In this document: positions 20,446 through 28,617 of the stretch, piece by piece
How positions within the stretch are numbered: position 1 is the stretch's first letter
Layout of the letters: each line of letters opens with the position of its first letter
Assembly (NCBI RefSeq): GCF_000814765.1
Contig: NZ_JWIC01000007.1
Location: 1,156,500 to 1,220,499, forward strand
DNA: 64,000 nt
Reading direction: 5' to 3'
Source of the DNA: Pseudoalteromonas luteoviolacea
GTDB taxonomy: Bacteria > Pseudomonadota > Gammaproteobacteria > Enterobacterales > Alteromonadaceae
Made by a program: the position numbers and the translations under genes
Notes under the pieces: model-generated
Databases searched by the model: none
Seen by the model: only the letters and a program-made list of their open reading frames with translations
What the model was told of the DNA's origin: nothing

Positions 20446-20464
20446 TTAAATGAAAATAGTTATC
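20446..20464. promoter_or_regulatory. Candidate Fur box upstream of the TonB receptor
   Basis: Counting by eye, 13 of 19 positions match the classical Fur consensus, with an intact TTATC end. The site ends 18 bases before the receptor's start codon on the minus strand. Confidence 0.45.
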
Positions 20465-20567
20465 AATACGCGTGTATTATTCATGGTTCTGTCCCAAAAC
20501 AAAGCACTTTTACAACTGTTACATTTACAGTGACAATTGGCATGTAATTGGGACTAAAAAACCAGCG

Positions 20568-21905
20568 TTAGAGCTTTATGACGATACACAGTCCTGAATC
20601 TGAATTGTTTTTCGCATATATTTGCCCGTTGAGTCGCTCCATTTGGCGTTTGCAAAGCGCAAGCCCCAAACCGAATGAATCGCTTTCTGGCTGCGTATGT
20701 GAATAGCCATGGCTGCGATAGAAGGGTTTGAAAATATCTGTCAGTTCATTGTCTGACACACCAGGTCCATCATCAATGATTTGCATGGTGGTGTTGTCGA
20801 GCTTCACGAAAATGCTGCTCTTGGCAAAACGGCTAGCATTTCTCATTACATTTTCAATGACTTGGCCAAGGACTCTGGCATCACTATTCAGCGTTTTGGA
20901 GTCGGGTAATTCGAGGTTAATTTGTAAATGAGGGGCTTCGAACTTCACCTCTTCCGCAATACAGTCAATTAAGTCGACCAAATCAAAAGGGGTGTTTTCT
21001 GTATCTGTATGTGGGCAGAAGCGCTCATTTTCGAGCCAAGTGAGTGTTAAGGTGTTTTCGGCAAGTTCTCGCATGGTATGGGTGTTTTTGGTTACACGAC
21101 TGAGCATATCTTGCTGATCTAATCCTGATTTATGGCACTCCAGCGCAGTTTCAATACGGGCTATGGGGGTGCGTATTTCATGAGAAAAATCCGCAATGAA
21201 CTGCCTTTGTGCACGAATGGTGTTGGCGGTACAGTTAGCCATTTTGTCAAAAGTGGCTGCAATTTGCTTAAATTCGGCATCGCGACTCGAGATTTTGTCA
21301 CCAATTCGGCTGTCTAAGTCACCATCTGCAAAGGCGCGGGTACTTTGCTCTAGTTGTTTGAGTGGCTTCATAATGGCGCGATATAACAGCCAGCAAATGC
21401 CCGTTAAAACTAAAAATGGCACACAAAATTGCAGCAAAATATAAGCAATTTGCCAATAATTACCCGGGCGCATATGACTGGGTAACTGGATCAAAAAGTG
21501 GGTTTTGTCATCTGCAAACGGAATGTCCATGACAGGGTTACGGGCAAAGTATAAGTGGATTTTCCATCGTACATCCCGACCAAGGGTAAACTCGTCTAGG
21601 TAGTACTGCTGAAGCTGCGTGCCTGCCAGTGGCGTCAGTTCGCGCTGTACCACCGCCGCCCAAGTATCATGGTCTCGCTCTATGTTTTTTACATATTTAC
21701 TGAGTGCAGCCATGTCTCCTGACAAATATAATTGCTCGGCTTGCTTGCCCAGTGCGATGAGCTCTTGCTGATGCGCGACTTTAATTTGGCTCATCCTAAA
21801 CTCAGTGTGGTTGACCAAGTAGTCAATCACGGCAAAGAGTAAAATAGAGCCTGCAATGACTAACGCACATAGGCGTAAAAAGTAAGAAGCTCTAAGATTG
21901 AACAT
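20568..21905 (-). CDS. Sensor histidine kinase of the receptor-linked two-component system
   Basis: A 445-residue inner-membrane kinase. Two membrane helices (near residues 8-28 and 148-172) enclose a periplasmic sensor domain. HAMP follows (LLYRAIMKPLKQLEQSTRAF), then the H-box DFSHEIRTPIARIETAL and an ATPase domain with DDGPGVSDNE and FGLGLALCKRQ. I chose the ATG at 21905, which overlaps the response regulator stop by 14 bases; the longer frame upstream reads through the regulator's own codons. Translational coupling with the regulator is likely. Position beside a TonB receptor recalls PfeRS/PirRS-type iron sensing, but the signal is not known. Confidence 0.85.
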   Translation of the reverse strand: MFNLRASYFLRLCALVIAGSILLFAVIDYLVNHTEFRMSQIKVAHQQELIALGKQAEQLYLSGDMAALSKYVKNIERDHDTWAAVVQRELTPLAGTQLQQYYLDEFTLGRDVRWKIHLYFARNPVMDIPFADDKTHFLIQLPSHMRPGNYWQIAYILLQFCVPFLVLTGICWLLYRAIMKPLKQLEQSTRAFADGDLDSRIGDKISSRDAEFKQIAATFDKMANCTANTIRAQRQFIADFSHEIRTPIARIETALECHKSGLDQQDMLSRVTKNTHTMRELAENTLTLTWLENERFCPHTDTENTPFDLVDLIDCIAEEVKFEAPHLQINLELPDSKTLNSDARVLGQVIENVMRNASRFAKSSIFVKLDNTTMQIIDDGPGVSDNELTDIFKPFYRSHGYSHTQPESDSFGLGLALCKRQMERLNGQIYAKNNSDSGLCIVIKL

Positions 21906-22586
21906 GCAAACGATACCCTTTGCCATGCACTGTGGTGATTGACTCGGGGCTGAGCCCAACTGCAACGAGCTTTTTACGTAAGCGGCTGAGGTGCATGTCT
22001 AAACTGCGGTCATATCGGCTGAATTGACGTTCAAGCACGCTTTGATATAAAAACGCTTTACTGAGTGTCTCTTTATGGTTGTGTGCTAACTGCCATAGCA
22101 ATTTAAATTGAATGGCAGTAATGTCTAGCGGCTCTGTGTTATAGGCAGCGAGCTGTTTTTGTCTGTCCAAATGTAAGTCAGACAGCGTAATCTCAAAGGG
22201 CGTTTGCGCTTGTGTGTGGCTCGCATGAACACGTCTTAAAATCGCTTCAATGCGCAATACCAGTTCATCAAGGTTAAAGGGTTTAGATAAATAGTCATCC
22301 GCTCCTAAGCTTAAGCCTTTTATGCGTTCTTGCTCAGCACCACAGGCGGATAAAATCAAGACTGGTGTGTGTTTTATTTTCTTAACTGGGCCAAAATTTC
22401 ATAGCCTTCCATGCTCGGCAAGCGAATATCTAGGATAATGAGGTCGTAATCCACCGCGAGTGCTTGACTAAGTCCTTGTTCTCCATCATGAAGACAGTCG
22501 ACCTGATAGCCTCTGTTATTAAGTAGGGCGCAAACTTGCTGGTTGAGAGTAATGTCGTCTTCTACGACTAAAATACGGTTGTTCAC
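21892..22586 (-). CDS. OmpR/PhoB-type response regulator, interrupted by one frameshift
   Basis: Two frames join to about 231 residues. The receiver has RILVVEDD, the phosphorylation site in YDLIILDIRLPS and LSKPF. The C-terminal winged helix has the AYNTEPLDITAIQFKLLWQL and HGKGYRLHV segments. The break lies at a run of four T on the plus strand (22377-22380). One extra base restores LRKIKHTPVLILSACG, which is standard receiver sequence. The start is GTG at 22586 with a weak AGAAGA site; a longer upstream frame has no receiver-like residues. It probably controls the adjacent receptor gene. Confidence 0.8.
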
Positions 22587-22600
22587 AGATCTGTGTCTTC

Positions 22601-22619
22601 TAAAATGAGAATGATTGTA
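22601..22619. promoter_or_regulatory. Candidate Fur box upstream of the response regulator
   Basis: By eye, 13 of 19 positions match the Fur consensus; located 15 bases upstream of the GTG start on the minus strand. It would place the two-component operon under iron control like the receptor. Weaker than the sites at 9536 and 35148. Confidence 0.35.
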
Positions 22620-22827
22620 TTTTAAGATTATTGCACTTGTGCATACAATAGTGACTAGGTCGAATTGTGAACAGATGTTTGCTGTATGAGTTTTTTTCAA
22701 ATGAAATGGGCTGTATTTGAGGGTGGTACTTAATGCGTGACTAATTTGGCGGGCACTGTGTGCATTGCATATCGATATGTGATGTTGAAATACGGTCTCG
22801 GATACAAACTAAATTAAGGAATGACAC

Positions 22828-23934
22828 ATGTTAAGGTTAATATCTATTAAGTTATCACTGTTAGTGGCTTTTCTCAGTTGCAGTAGTGCGCTGTTGTCTA
22901 GCACCGCGTTTGCAAAAAGCTATCAAGCGACGCACCATGCCATTGTTTATGAAGGGCGAGTCAGCAAGCATTACAGTAAAGGACAGGTTGAGTTTAACTG
23001 GCCAGGCACGCAGCTTAAAACCAAGTTAGTAGGCAAATCACTGAAGGTGACACTCGCTGGTTATGGCGATCAGTTTGATGTGTTGGTGAACGGTCAGCTG
23101 CATAAAAAAATTGTGACCAATGCAAATGGCAATTTTGAAGAGCATGTTGTTTTTACACAGCAGGAAGCCAAAATGGTCGAGATTGAAATCGTCAAGCGCT
23201 GGGAAAACTATGGTAACAATACCAAAATACTGAGCTTTTCAACGGATGGCCGCTTAGAGGGTATTTGGCAGCAGCAACCCCATATTTTATTTGTTGGAGA
23301 CTCAATTAGTGCCGGTTTTGGCAGTGAATCCACTAAACGCCAGTGTACTTGGCAGGAGATTGTAGATAGCAGCAATGCCAGAGTGGCTTTTCCTTATTTG
23401 ACCGCATCCATGCTTGAAGCCAGCTTCACACAAGTGTCTTACTCAGGGCTGGGCTTAATTCGTAATTGGAGCGGTAACGACCCACACCATGATCTTCGTA
23501 CTTATTTAGACAAAGCCTCTGCGGTATTTGGCGATAATAAAGCGTATGAAGATACACATCCAGATTTGGTTGTGATTGAGGTGGGCACGAACGACTTCAG
23601 CACAGATCCCCAGCCTCATGAACCATGGACAACCATTGAAGAAGTCAAAGCCGACTGGATCTCTACCATGGTCGAGTTCGTCAATACGGTACGTTATCGC
23701 TACCCGAATGCACCCATTATATTTATGCCAAGACCGGCTTATCCCTATGACTTCATCATACCTGCGACATTAGAGGCAAAAACCAAGCTTGAAGAGCAAG
23801 GGGTTGATAAGTTGTACTCACATACCTTCTCATCACCATTAGAGGGGTGTATTTGGCATCCGACCAAAGCAGAGCACACGGATATCGCGAATAAACTGTC
23901 TGCGTTTATCAATTCGAATGACTTGTTAAATTAA
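22828..23934 (+). CDS. CE2-like SGNH esterase
   Basis: A 368-residue secreted protein with a signal peptide to about residue 29. An N-terminal beta-jelly-roll (residues 35-140) precedes an SGNH hydrolase domain with LFVGDSISAGFGS (nucleophile Ser), GxND as VIEVGTNDFS, and the C-terminal WHPTKAEH His block. This two-domain order matches carbohydrate esterase family 2, which deacetylates xylan or mannan oligosaccharides. AAGGAA precedes the ATG and a strong terminator follows, so it is monocistronic. The polysaccharide target is inferred. Confidence 0.8.
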   Translation: MLRLISIKLSLLVAFLSCSSALLSSTAFAKSYQATHHAIVYEGRVSKHYSKGQVEFNWPGTQLKTKLVGKSLKVTLAGYGDQFDVLVNGQLHKKIVTNANGNFEEHVVFTQQEAKMVEIEIVKRWENYGNNTKILSFSTDGRLEGIWQQQPHILFVGDSISAGFGSESTKRQCTWQEIVDSSNARVAFPYLTASMLEASFTQVSYSGLGLIRNWSGNDPHHDLRTYLDKASAVFGDNKAYEDTHPDLVVIEVGTNDFSTDPQPHEPWTTIEEVKADWISTMVEFVNTVRYRYPNAPIIFMPRPAYPYDFIIPATLEAKTKLEEQGVDKLYSHTFSSPLEGCIWHPTKAEHTDIANKLSAFINSNDLLN

Positions 23935-23961
23935 AGACAATTTAAAACAATTTTACATAAG

Positions 23962-23991
23962 CCTATCTGTTGTATAGCAGATAGGTTTTTT
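23962..23991 (+). terminator. Terminator of the CE2-like esterase gene
   Basis: CCTATCTG/CAGATAGG stem with an eight-base loop and six T residues, beginning 28 bases after the stop codon. Confidence 0.92.
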
Positions 23992-24093
23992 GTTTTAGTT
24001 ATTCAAGTGAGTTTATACAGCAAGAAATATCAAAAAAACGCAGTCGTTATTTTTTAAAGTACACCTATCAACGCAACACACACAGGTGTATTT

Positions 24094-24591
24094 ATGAAAG
24101 TAACTAAAAAAATCATCATTAATAAATCCGCAGAGCAAGTTTGGCATTTGATTGCCCATGAGTTTGATAAAGCCCACTTATGGATGGTACCTATTCCTAA
24201 CTCTGTGGCAATGGGCCGCGGCAATAGTAAAACAGGTGCACCGATGGAAGGGCGCATTTGTGATTTAAACGCCGATCCCAATGGCGCGAAAGTCAAAGAA
24301 GTTATCACCGACTTTAATGAGCAAAAAAAGCAGTTGGCATTTGATGTGTTGCCCGTAAACAACCCTAAAATTGTGCCAATTAAGCAAAACCATGTATCCA
24401 TGTCTGTGCGTGCACTTAATCCAAACCAAGCTGAGGTAATTTGGGTTGCTTCTCCTGCGCTTAAATTATTTGCTTATCCATTTTATCCGTTGTTAAGGCT
24501 GGTATTTCCGGTGGCGTTTGGCAAACTACTCAAAGGCCTTAAAGCGTATGCTGAGTCACATGTGCTCAAAGTAAATACGGCACAAGCGTAA
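24094..24591 (+). CDS. SRPBCC family protein
   Basis: A 165-residue protein starting MKVTKKIIINKSAEQVWHLI, the standard N-terminal strand and helix of the START/SRPBCC ligand-binding fold. The family binds hydrophobic ligands in a deep cavity. This member also has a hydrophobic C-terminal segment (ALKLFAYPFYPLLRLVFPVA) that could be amphipathic or a membrane anchor. The AraC/GyrI gene begins 21 bases downstream on the same strand, so they probably share a transcript. Confidence 0.75.
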   Translation: MKVTKKIIINKSAEQVWHLIAHEFDKAHLWMVPIPNSVAMGRGNSKTGAPMEGRICDLNADPNGAKVKEVITDFNEQKKQLAFDVLPVNNPKIVPIKQNHVSMSVRALNPNQAEVIWVASPALKLFAYPFYPLLRLVFPVAFGKLLKGLKAYAESHVLKVNTAQA

Positions 24592-24612
24592 TTATTATTA
24601 ACGAGGTATGAG

Positions 24613-25467
24613 ATGGACCGTTTTTTTAAAAGTATTGAGTACATAGAAGCGCATCTATATGACAAGATAAGTGTACATGAAATTGCGACATCCGCTCATT
24701 ATTCAACTTATCATTACAGTAGGGTGTTTAAAGCTTTGGTTGGAGATACACCAAAAGAGTATTTACGTAAAAGGCGTTTAACGCTTGCTGCAAAACGATT
24801 ACTCACAGACGATGTCGGCATTTTAGATTTGGCGATAGAGTGCCAATTTGAGTCACAAGAGGCATTTACCCGTGCGTTTAAGGCGTTATTTGATATGACG
24901 CCTGCCCAGTATCGCAAAATAAATGAGCCATTTAGGTTGTTGTATAAAAAGCCGGTAAGCCAAGAAGATCTCGCTTTTTTACAAAACAACTTGAGCATGG
25001 AGCCTGAGATCATTGAGCAACCCGCGATGAAAATCGTCGGTATCGCCACTCAGTATGATGATGGAGACCTAAGCCTACCCAAGCTATGGTCAGGGTTTAG
25101 ACCCTATCGGGATAAAATTCCTAATCGTGTCGGCAGTGACTTTTTTGGCATTTATGAAAATTATGAAGAGTCGGAAGAGGTAACTCGGTTTGTTTATATT
25201 TGCTCTGCACAAGTTGAAAACTTTGACGATGTCCCTGAAGGCTTGATAACCCGCGAGCTAGCGGCGCAAACCTATGCGCGTTTTACCCACATAGGACCGA
25301 TCGCAAAACTAGAAGAAACCCTGCGCTACATTTGGGGTAGTTGGTTACCTAAAAGTAAGTATGAGTATGCCAATAAGCCTGATTTTGAATTGTTGCCAGC
25401 AAATTTCAATGATGCAGATCCAAACAATAAGATTTACTTGAATATTCCAATAAAACCCAAAGCCTGA
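24613..25467 (+). CDS. AraC family regulator with GyrI-like effector domain
   Basis: A 284-residue protein. Residues 5-105 form an AraC/XylS double helix-turn-helix (ISVHEIATSAHYSTYHYSRV, then LDLAIECQFESQEAFTRAFK). Residues 125-282 form a GyrI-like/Rob-type effector-binding domain. This N-to-C order is the SoxS-Rob/Robl arrangement that senses small lipophilic compounds. GAGGT precedes the ATG. It likely regulates the SRPBCC gene just upstream and perhaps the SDR gene downstream. The stop codon lies inside its own terminator hairpin. Confidence 0.85.
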   Translation: MDRFFKSIEYIEAHLYDKISVHEIATSAHYSTYHYSRVFKALVGDTPKEYLRKRRLTLAAKRLLTDDVGILDLAIECQFESQEAFTRAFKALFDMTPAQYRKINEPFRLLYKKPVSQEDLAFLQNNLSMEPEIIEQPAMKIVGIATQYDDGDLSLPKLWSGFRPYRDKIPNRVGSDFFGIYENYEESEEVTRFVYICSAQVENFDDVPEGLITRELAAQTYARFTHIGPIAKLEETLRYIWGSWLPKSKYEYANKPDFELLPANFNDADPNNKIYLNIPIKPKA

Positions 25468-25484
25468 TTTATCAGGCTTTTTTT
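25459..25484 (+). terminator. Terminator overlapping the AraC/GyrI stop codon
   Basis: AAGCCTGA/TCAGGCTT stem with loop TTTA and a run of seven T residues. The left arm contains the last codons and stop of the gene. Confidence 0.9.
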
Positions 25485-25585
25485 ATGCCTGAATTTTAAA
25501 GACCGCAAAAAATATCAAAAGTGCATTTCGCGCTTCATTTAATCTAACCTCATTGAGTTTTGACGTTCTTAAATGAAAAGGGGTT

Positions 25586-26506
25586 ATGATGATTAAGCGT
25601 GTTTTAATTACAGGTGCAAACGCAGGTTTAGGGAAAGAAGCGGCTTTGCAGCTTGCAGCACGCCCAGAGGTCGAAGTGGTTTATTTAGGCTGTCGAAATA
25701 AACACAAAGCCGCTGCTGCGCAACAAGCACTTGAGCAAATCACAGGGCGGAATATTTTTGAGGTGCTCGAAATAGACGTCAGTAACATCGCTTCTGTTGA
25801 GCGTGCTGTACATGATTTACCGCAAAGTGTTGATGCGCTCATCATGAACGCTGGTGGCACAGGGGGAAAGCGTTTTTCAGCAATTAATAGCGCTGGCGTG
25901 ACAGAGATCTTCGCGGTGAACTTACTCGGTCACAGTGTGCTGACAGAGAGGCTTTTGAAGTGTGGCAAGCTGACACAAGTTGCCGTTTATGCAGGCTCTG
26001 AAGCTGCCAGAGGAGTACCGGAAATGGGCATGCCCAGACCGAGCTTAAGCACCTCATCTGTTGCGGAGTTTATAAGTATCTGTGATGGCTCTGCGTTTGC
26101 AAAAAACCAAGATGCAACAGCACATTATGGCCCAATCAAATACATGGGCGCGCTGTGGATGTCAGCAATGGCGAGGCGTCATCCTCATATTAAGTTTGTG
26201 ACTATGAGTCCAGGTGCGACCAAAGGCACTGAAGGGTTTAACACACTCCCGTTTATCAAACAGTATGCCATGAAAGGCATGATGCAAGTCATGTTGTGGC
26301 TTGGCAAAGTGCACCGAGTTGAGACAGGCGCAGCGCGGTACTTAACGGCGATATTTGATGCAAATTTAGAGTCAGGCCGATTTTACGCCAGTAAAAAAGG
26401 ACTAACTGGCGCGCTCAGTGCCCAGCATCATGTGTTTGCAGATTTAGATAACCCCCAGTTTCAAGACAATGCGCTGCTGGCGATTGAGCGCTTCGGTGTT
26501 AAATAA
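25586..26506 (+). CDS. Short-chain dehydrogenase/reductase
   Basis: A 306-residue protein. The nucleotide-binding TGANAGLGKEAA motif lies at residues 8-19, a downstream MNAGG block matches the NAG motif, and YGPIK matches the YxxxK catalytic motif. It resembles the protochlorophyllide/retinol dehydrogenase-like SDR subgroup, reducing a carbonyl with NAD(P)H. The start could be the ATG at 25586 or the next codon. The last 30 codons and the terminator-like bases after them are repeated, in diverged form, at 28481-28587, which marks the edge of the peptide cassette. Confidence 0.82.
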   Translation: MMIKRVLITGANAGLGKEAALQLAARPEVEVVYLGCRNKHKAAAAQQALEQITGRNIFEVLEIDVSNIASVERAVHDLPQSVDALIMNAGGTGGKRFSAINSAGVTEIFAVNLLGHSVLTERLLKCGKLTQVAVYAGSEAARGVPEMGMPRPSLSTSSVAEFISICDGSAFAKNQDATAHYGPIKYMGALWMSAMARRHPHIKFVTMSPGATKGTEGFNTLPFIKQYAMKGMMQVMLWLGKVHRVETGAARYLTAIFDANLESGRFYASKKGLTGALSAQHHVFADLDNPQFQDNALLAIERFGVK

Positions 26507-26540
26507 AATATAAATGTCCCCAATGAGTGGGCGATGTGTA
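26422..26540 (+). repeat. Left copy of the SDR-tail direct repeat
   Basis: The 3' end of the SDR gene (CAGCAT...GTTAAATAA) plus the following partial hairpin (CCCCAATGAGTGGGC). It shares the exact core TGCTGGCGATTGAGCG and the same order of elements with the right copy at 28481-28587. Confidence 0.7.
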
Positions 26541-26545
26541 GATGA

Positions 26546-26686
26546 TTATTTAGTTGGGAAGTATCCGCCAATGCGTTGCTGTCTAGGGTCAGAGCCTTTA
26601 CTTGTATTACTGCCTGCAAAGATCTGTGTGAGTAGCTTTTTATCTTTAATTGGCTGTTTTTGTTGCTTTAGTTTTGTGTTTTGCAT
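26546..26686 (-). CDS. 46-residue peptide, paralog of the peptide at 27438-27587
   Basis: The peptide begins MQNTKLKQQKQPIKDKKLL and is strongly basic. Its middle, QIFAGSNTSKGSDPRQQ, matches QVFAGYTSAKGSGPRQQ of the second peptide, and both keep a lysine/glutamine-rich N terminus. The C terminus is RIGGYFPTK. AAGGA lies six bases upstream of the ATG. A conserved core in two copies, with divergent ends and a proper ribosome site, argues that it is translated. I know no family. A signalling peptide, a RiPP-like precursor or a small toxin are possible; no modification enzyme is adjacent. Confidence 0.6.
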   Translation of the reverse strand: MQNTKLKQQKQPIKDKKLLTQIFAGSNTSKGSDPRQQRIGGYFPTK

Positions 26687-26708
26687 ATCAGTCCTTTATG
26701 CGTTTTTT

Positions 26709-26729
26709 AAGGCGCAAAAACTGCGCCTT
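26709..26729. repeat. Hairpin in the leader of the 46-residue peptide gene
   Basis: AAGGCGCA/TGCGCCTT stem with a five-base loop, 23 bases upstream of the peptide start. On the minus strand it is followed by A residues, not T, so it is not a standard terminator for that strand. It may be a leader structure or processing site. Confidence 0.45.
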
Positions 26730-26831
26730 GGTAGTGGATTATTTGGTAGGCTTAATGTGAAGCTATTCTCTATTAACATACTCATTAGCTAGATAATAAA
26801 AATAAATGCTAATCGTGTTTTTTAGTGAGCT

Positions 26832-27437
26832 TCACTCTTTTTCAACTGAGAGTGCTTCTTCTGAGCGGTGGGCATACACACTGGCGAACAAACAAATGCC
26901 AGCCAAACTCAGCAATATTGAATTATAAATTTCTAGATTGTAATACATATGTGTGACTTCCCAAAGATGGCGAACTTCCTCTTCAGGGAACCCGAGCCTA
27001 TCCAAATTACGTATGAAGTTTTCACCTAATGCGTATAAGTCTACAAAAAGGTAAAGCATAAACACATAAAATAAGCTGTTTGCCATATCAAATAGCTTTG
27101 GCTCTTCTCTTAAAAAATAAACTGCTGACCTCCTACAGTATAAACAGATACATAGATTTAATATTAATGAAGAAGAAAAATACCAAGTGTTTTCTGTAAA
27201 GCCAGTATATTTTCCATATACAAAGTTATCCAGCGCTGCAATTGTTATAATCTCAATTAGCGTGAATACTATCAAGTATAGAATAAATATATTCATTTTT
27301 GGCAAGTGGGTTGTTTTATAAAAAGCAAAAGCCAAACAGACTATAAATATACTTCCTTCATAAATAGGCATGTTCATGCTGTAAATGGCAAAACCAACCG
27401 CGATAAAGATAAGCAATAGCTTGGTAAATGGTTTCAC
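26832..27437 (-). CDS. Six-helix membrane protein of the peptide cassette
   Basis: A 201-residue protein with about six hydrophobic segments and a charged C-terminal tail. The start is GTG at 27437, placed directly after the stop codon of the 49-residue peptide. The GGAGG that serves as its ribosome site lies inside the last codons of the peptide, so translation of the two is coupled. I do not recognise the family. Its position suggests export, sensing of, or immunity to the peptides. It is not obviously related to the tandem membrane proteins at 45571-47915. Confidence 0.6.
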   Translation of the reverse strand: MKPFTKLLLIFIAVGFAIYSMNMPIYEGSIFIVCLAFAFYKTTHLPKMNIFILYLIVFTLIEIITIAALDNFVYGKYTGFTENTWYFSSSLILNLCICLYCRRSAVYFLREEPKLFDMANSLFYVFMLYLFVDLYALGENFIRNLDRLGFPEEEVRHLWEVTHMYYNLEIYNSILLSLAGICLFASVYAHRSEEALSVEKE

Positions 27438-27587
27438 TCAACCTCCTTGGAATTCATTTTGGGTAATCGTTACTGGCGGATAGTCAATGTCTACGCTTTG
27501 TTGCCTAGGTCCTGAACCTTTAGCTGAAGTATATCCAGCAAATACCTGTTTAAGTTGATTATTATTAATCTTTTGTTTTATCTTCAT
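27438..27587 (-). CDS. 49-residue peptide, paralog of the peptide at 26546-26686
   Basis: Starts MKIKQKINNNQLKQVFAG and ends TQNEFQGG. It shares the core L-(T/K)-Q-(I/V)-F-A-G followed by KGSxPRQQ with the 46-residue peptide; the C-terminal halves differ (DIDYPPVTIT here). The ATG lies 23 bases inside the end of the HTH gene, and the stop abuts the membrane protein start, so the HTH, peptide and membrane protein genes are one tightly packed operon. The conserved core and variable tail are reminiscent of leader/core peptides, but no double-glycine cleavage site or maturase is evident. Confidence 0.6.
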   Translation of the reverse strand: MKIKQKINNNQLKQVFAGYTSAKGSGPRQQSVDIDYPPVTITQNEFQGG

Positions 27588-27885
27588 TTTTTTCATCAGA
27601 GGCCTCTAATTGGGGTTCTTTTTCGATACAAGCGTTATTGTATTTTCCAGCAACTCCAGCCATGGAGGCCAAAAAACCGTACACATCTATCTTACACCCA
27701 TTGTGTAATTTAGTTAACACGCTTTGAGGAAACTCAGACGTCCCATTTAGGTAGTTATTCATTGTACTGCGTGACACACCCGCTTTTTTGCAACCTTTTG
27801 AAACAGAGCCTTGTTTTGCAATGAGTTCTTTCCTTACAAAGTGCCTCAGCTTTTCCCCGAATTTAAACGGGTCAATTTCATCCAT
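27565..27885 (-). CDS. HTH regulator leading the peptide operon
   Basis: A 106-residue protein. Residues 27-50 (GSVSKGCKKAGVSRSTMNNY) form a helix-turn-helix, and the C-terminal 20 residues are highly charged. It is the first gene of the HTH-peptide-membrane protein operon and is divergent from a second HTH gene at 28051, with a 165-bp shared promoter region. A regulator of the cassette is the natural inference. The family is a Cro-like HTH that I cannot name more precisely. Confidence 0.65.
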   Translation of the reverse strand: MDEIDPFKFGEKLRHFVRKELIAKQGSVSKGCKKAGVSRSTMNNYLNGTSEFPQSVLTKLHNGCKIDVYGFLASMAGVAGKYNNACIEKEPQLEASDEKNEDKTKD

Positions 27886-28050
27886 AACCTAAACACCAGA
27901 TTAAAAATTAAATGCATGTTAACTTCTTGTGTTTGTTTTATCAACAAATGTTGGTGGTGGTAATTGTAATTAAGTTGTCCAGATTCTGGAACACGGGTTC
28001 TGTTAAATTGTGTGTACTCATTATTTTATAAGGTTTGGAAGGAAATCATC

Positions 28051-28386
28051 ATGACCTTTGAATACGCTATTGAATCCAATTATACGACGACTGACTGTAC
28101 GACGAAGAGAAGCTTCATACATAATAGGCCGGCAAGGCAGCTACGTGTGTCGCAGTTTAAAATGAATATGCAAAAATCAATTCGCCGATTAAGAAAAAGC
28201 AAAAAATTAACGCAAAGGCAGCTGGGTAATATTCTGGGTGTTGATCAGGCGACCATCAGTAATTTTGAGAGTGGCAAAACGATTATGACGTTAGATTTAG
28301 CCTATGAGCTTATTCTCGTTTTTGGCTGTGACTTTTATGTTGAGTGTGATTTATCCGGGATTATGAGTTTACCTAAAGCCAGTTAG
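28051..28386 (+). CDS. Xre-type HTH regulator (HipB-like)
   Basis: A 111-residue protein. Residues 38-95 form a Cro/CI domain (SIRRLRKSKKLTQRQLGNI, then DQATISNFESGKT), like HipB/HigA antitoxins and phage regulators. I chose the ATG at 28051 because GGAAGGAAATCATC places a ribosome site eight bases upstream; a longer frame starts at 28012. No toxin partner is adjacent, so an orphan regulator facing the peptide operon is likelier than a toxin-antitoxin pair. Confidence 0.72.
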   Translation: MTFEYAIESNYTTTDCTTKRSFIHNRPARQLRVSQFKMNMQKSIRRLRKSKKLTQRQLGNILGVDQATISNFESGKTIMTLDLAYELILVFGCDFYVECDLSGIMSLPKAS

Positions 28387-28480
28387 AGATATATTCAATC
28401 TTGTTTAAATAGCACTGTGCAAATCCATTATAAAAAACAAGTTCTGTATATAACTTGTGTTATGGCTTGGCAAGTTGCTC

Positions 28481-28587
28481 AGCATTATTTATTTGCCGGA
28501 AGTTAAATAACCCACCGTTTCAATACAACGCCTTGCTGGCGATTGAGCGTTTTGCTGTGAAATAAAAACGCCCACATTAAGTGGGCG
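28481..28587 (+). repeat. Right copy of the SDR-tail direct repeat (gene remnant)
   Basis: A diverged, non-coding copy of the last 28 or so codons of the SDR gene at 25586. It would read NNPPFQYNALLAIERFAVK compared with DNPQFQDNALLAIERFGVK, with a two-base insertion upstream. It runs straight into the hairpin CGCCCAC/GTGGGCG (28569-28587). It and the copy at 26422 bracket the 2-kb HTH/peptide cassette. Confidence 0.75.
28564..28587 (-). terminator. Terminator of the qmcA-nfeD operon
   Basis: CGCCCAC/GTGGGCG stem; on the minus strand it is followed by TTTTTATTT, 31 bases after the nfeD stop codon. Confidence 0.85.
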
Positions 28588-28617
28588 GTGTGTTTAGCGT
28601 GACTCTGTAAAGTCGTA

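Noticed and set aside
26514..26792. Plus-strand frame of 92 codons after the SDR gene
   Set aside because: It is the antisense of the 46-residue peptide gene and its leader; its cysteine/phenylalanine-rich translation has no family features, while the minus-strand peptide has a ribosome site and a paralog.
28051..28386. Toxin-antitoxin antitoxin
   Set aside because: HipB/HigA-like HTH, but no toxin-sized gene is adjacent on the same strand.
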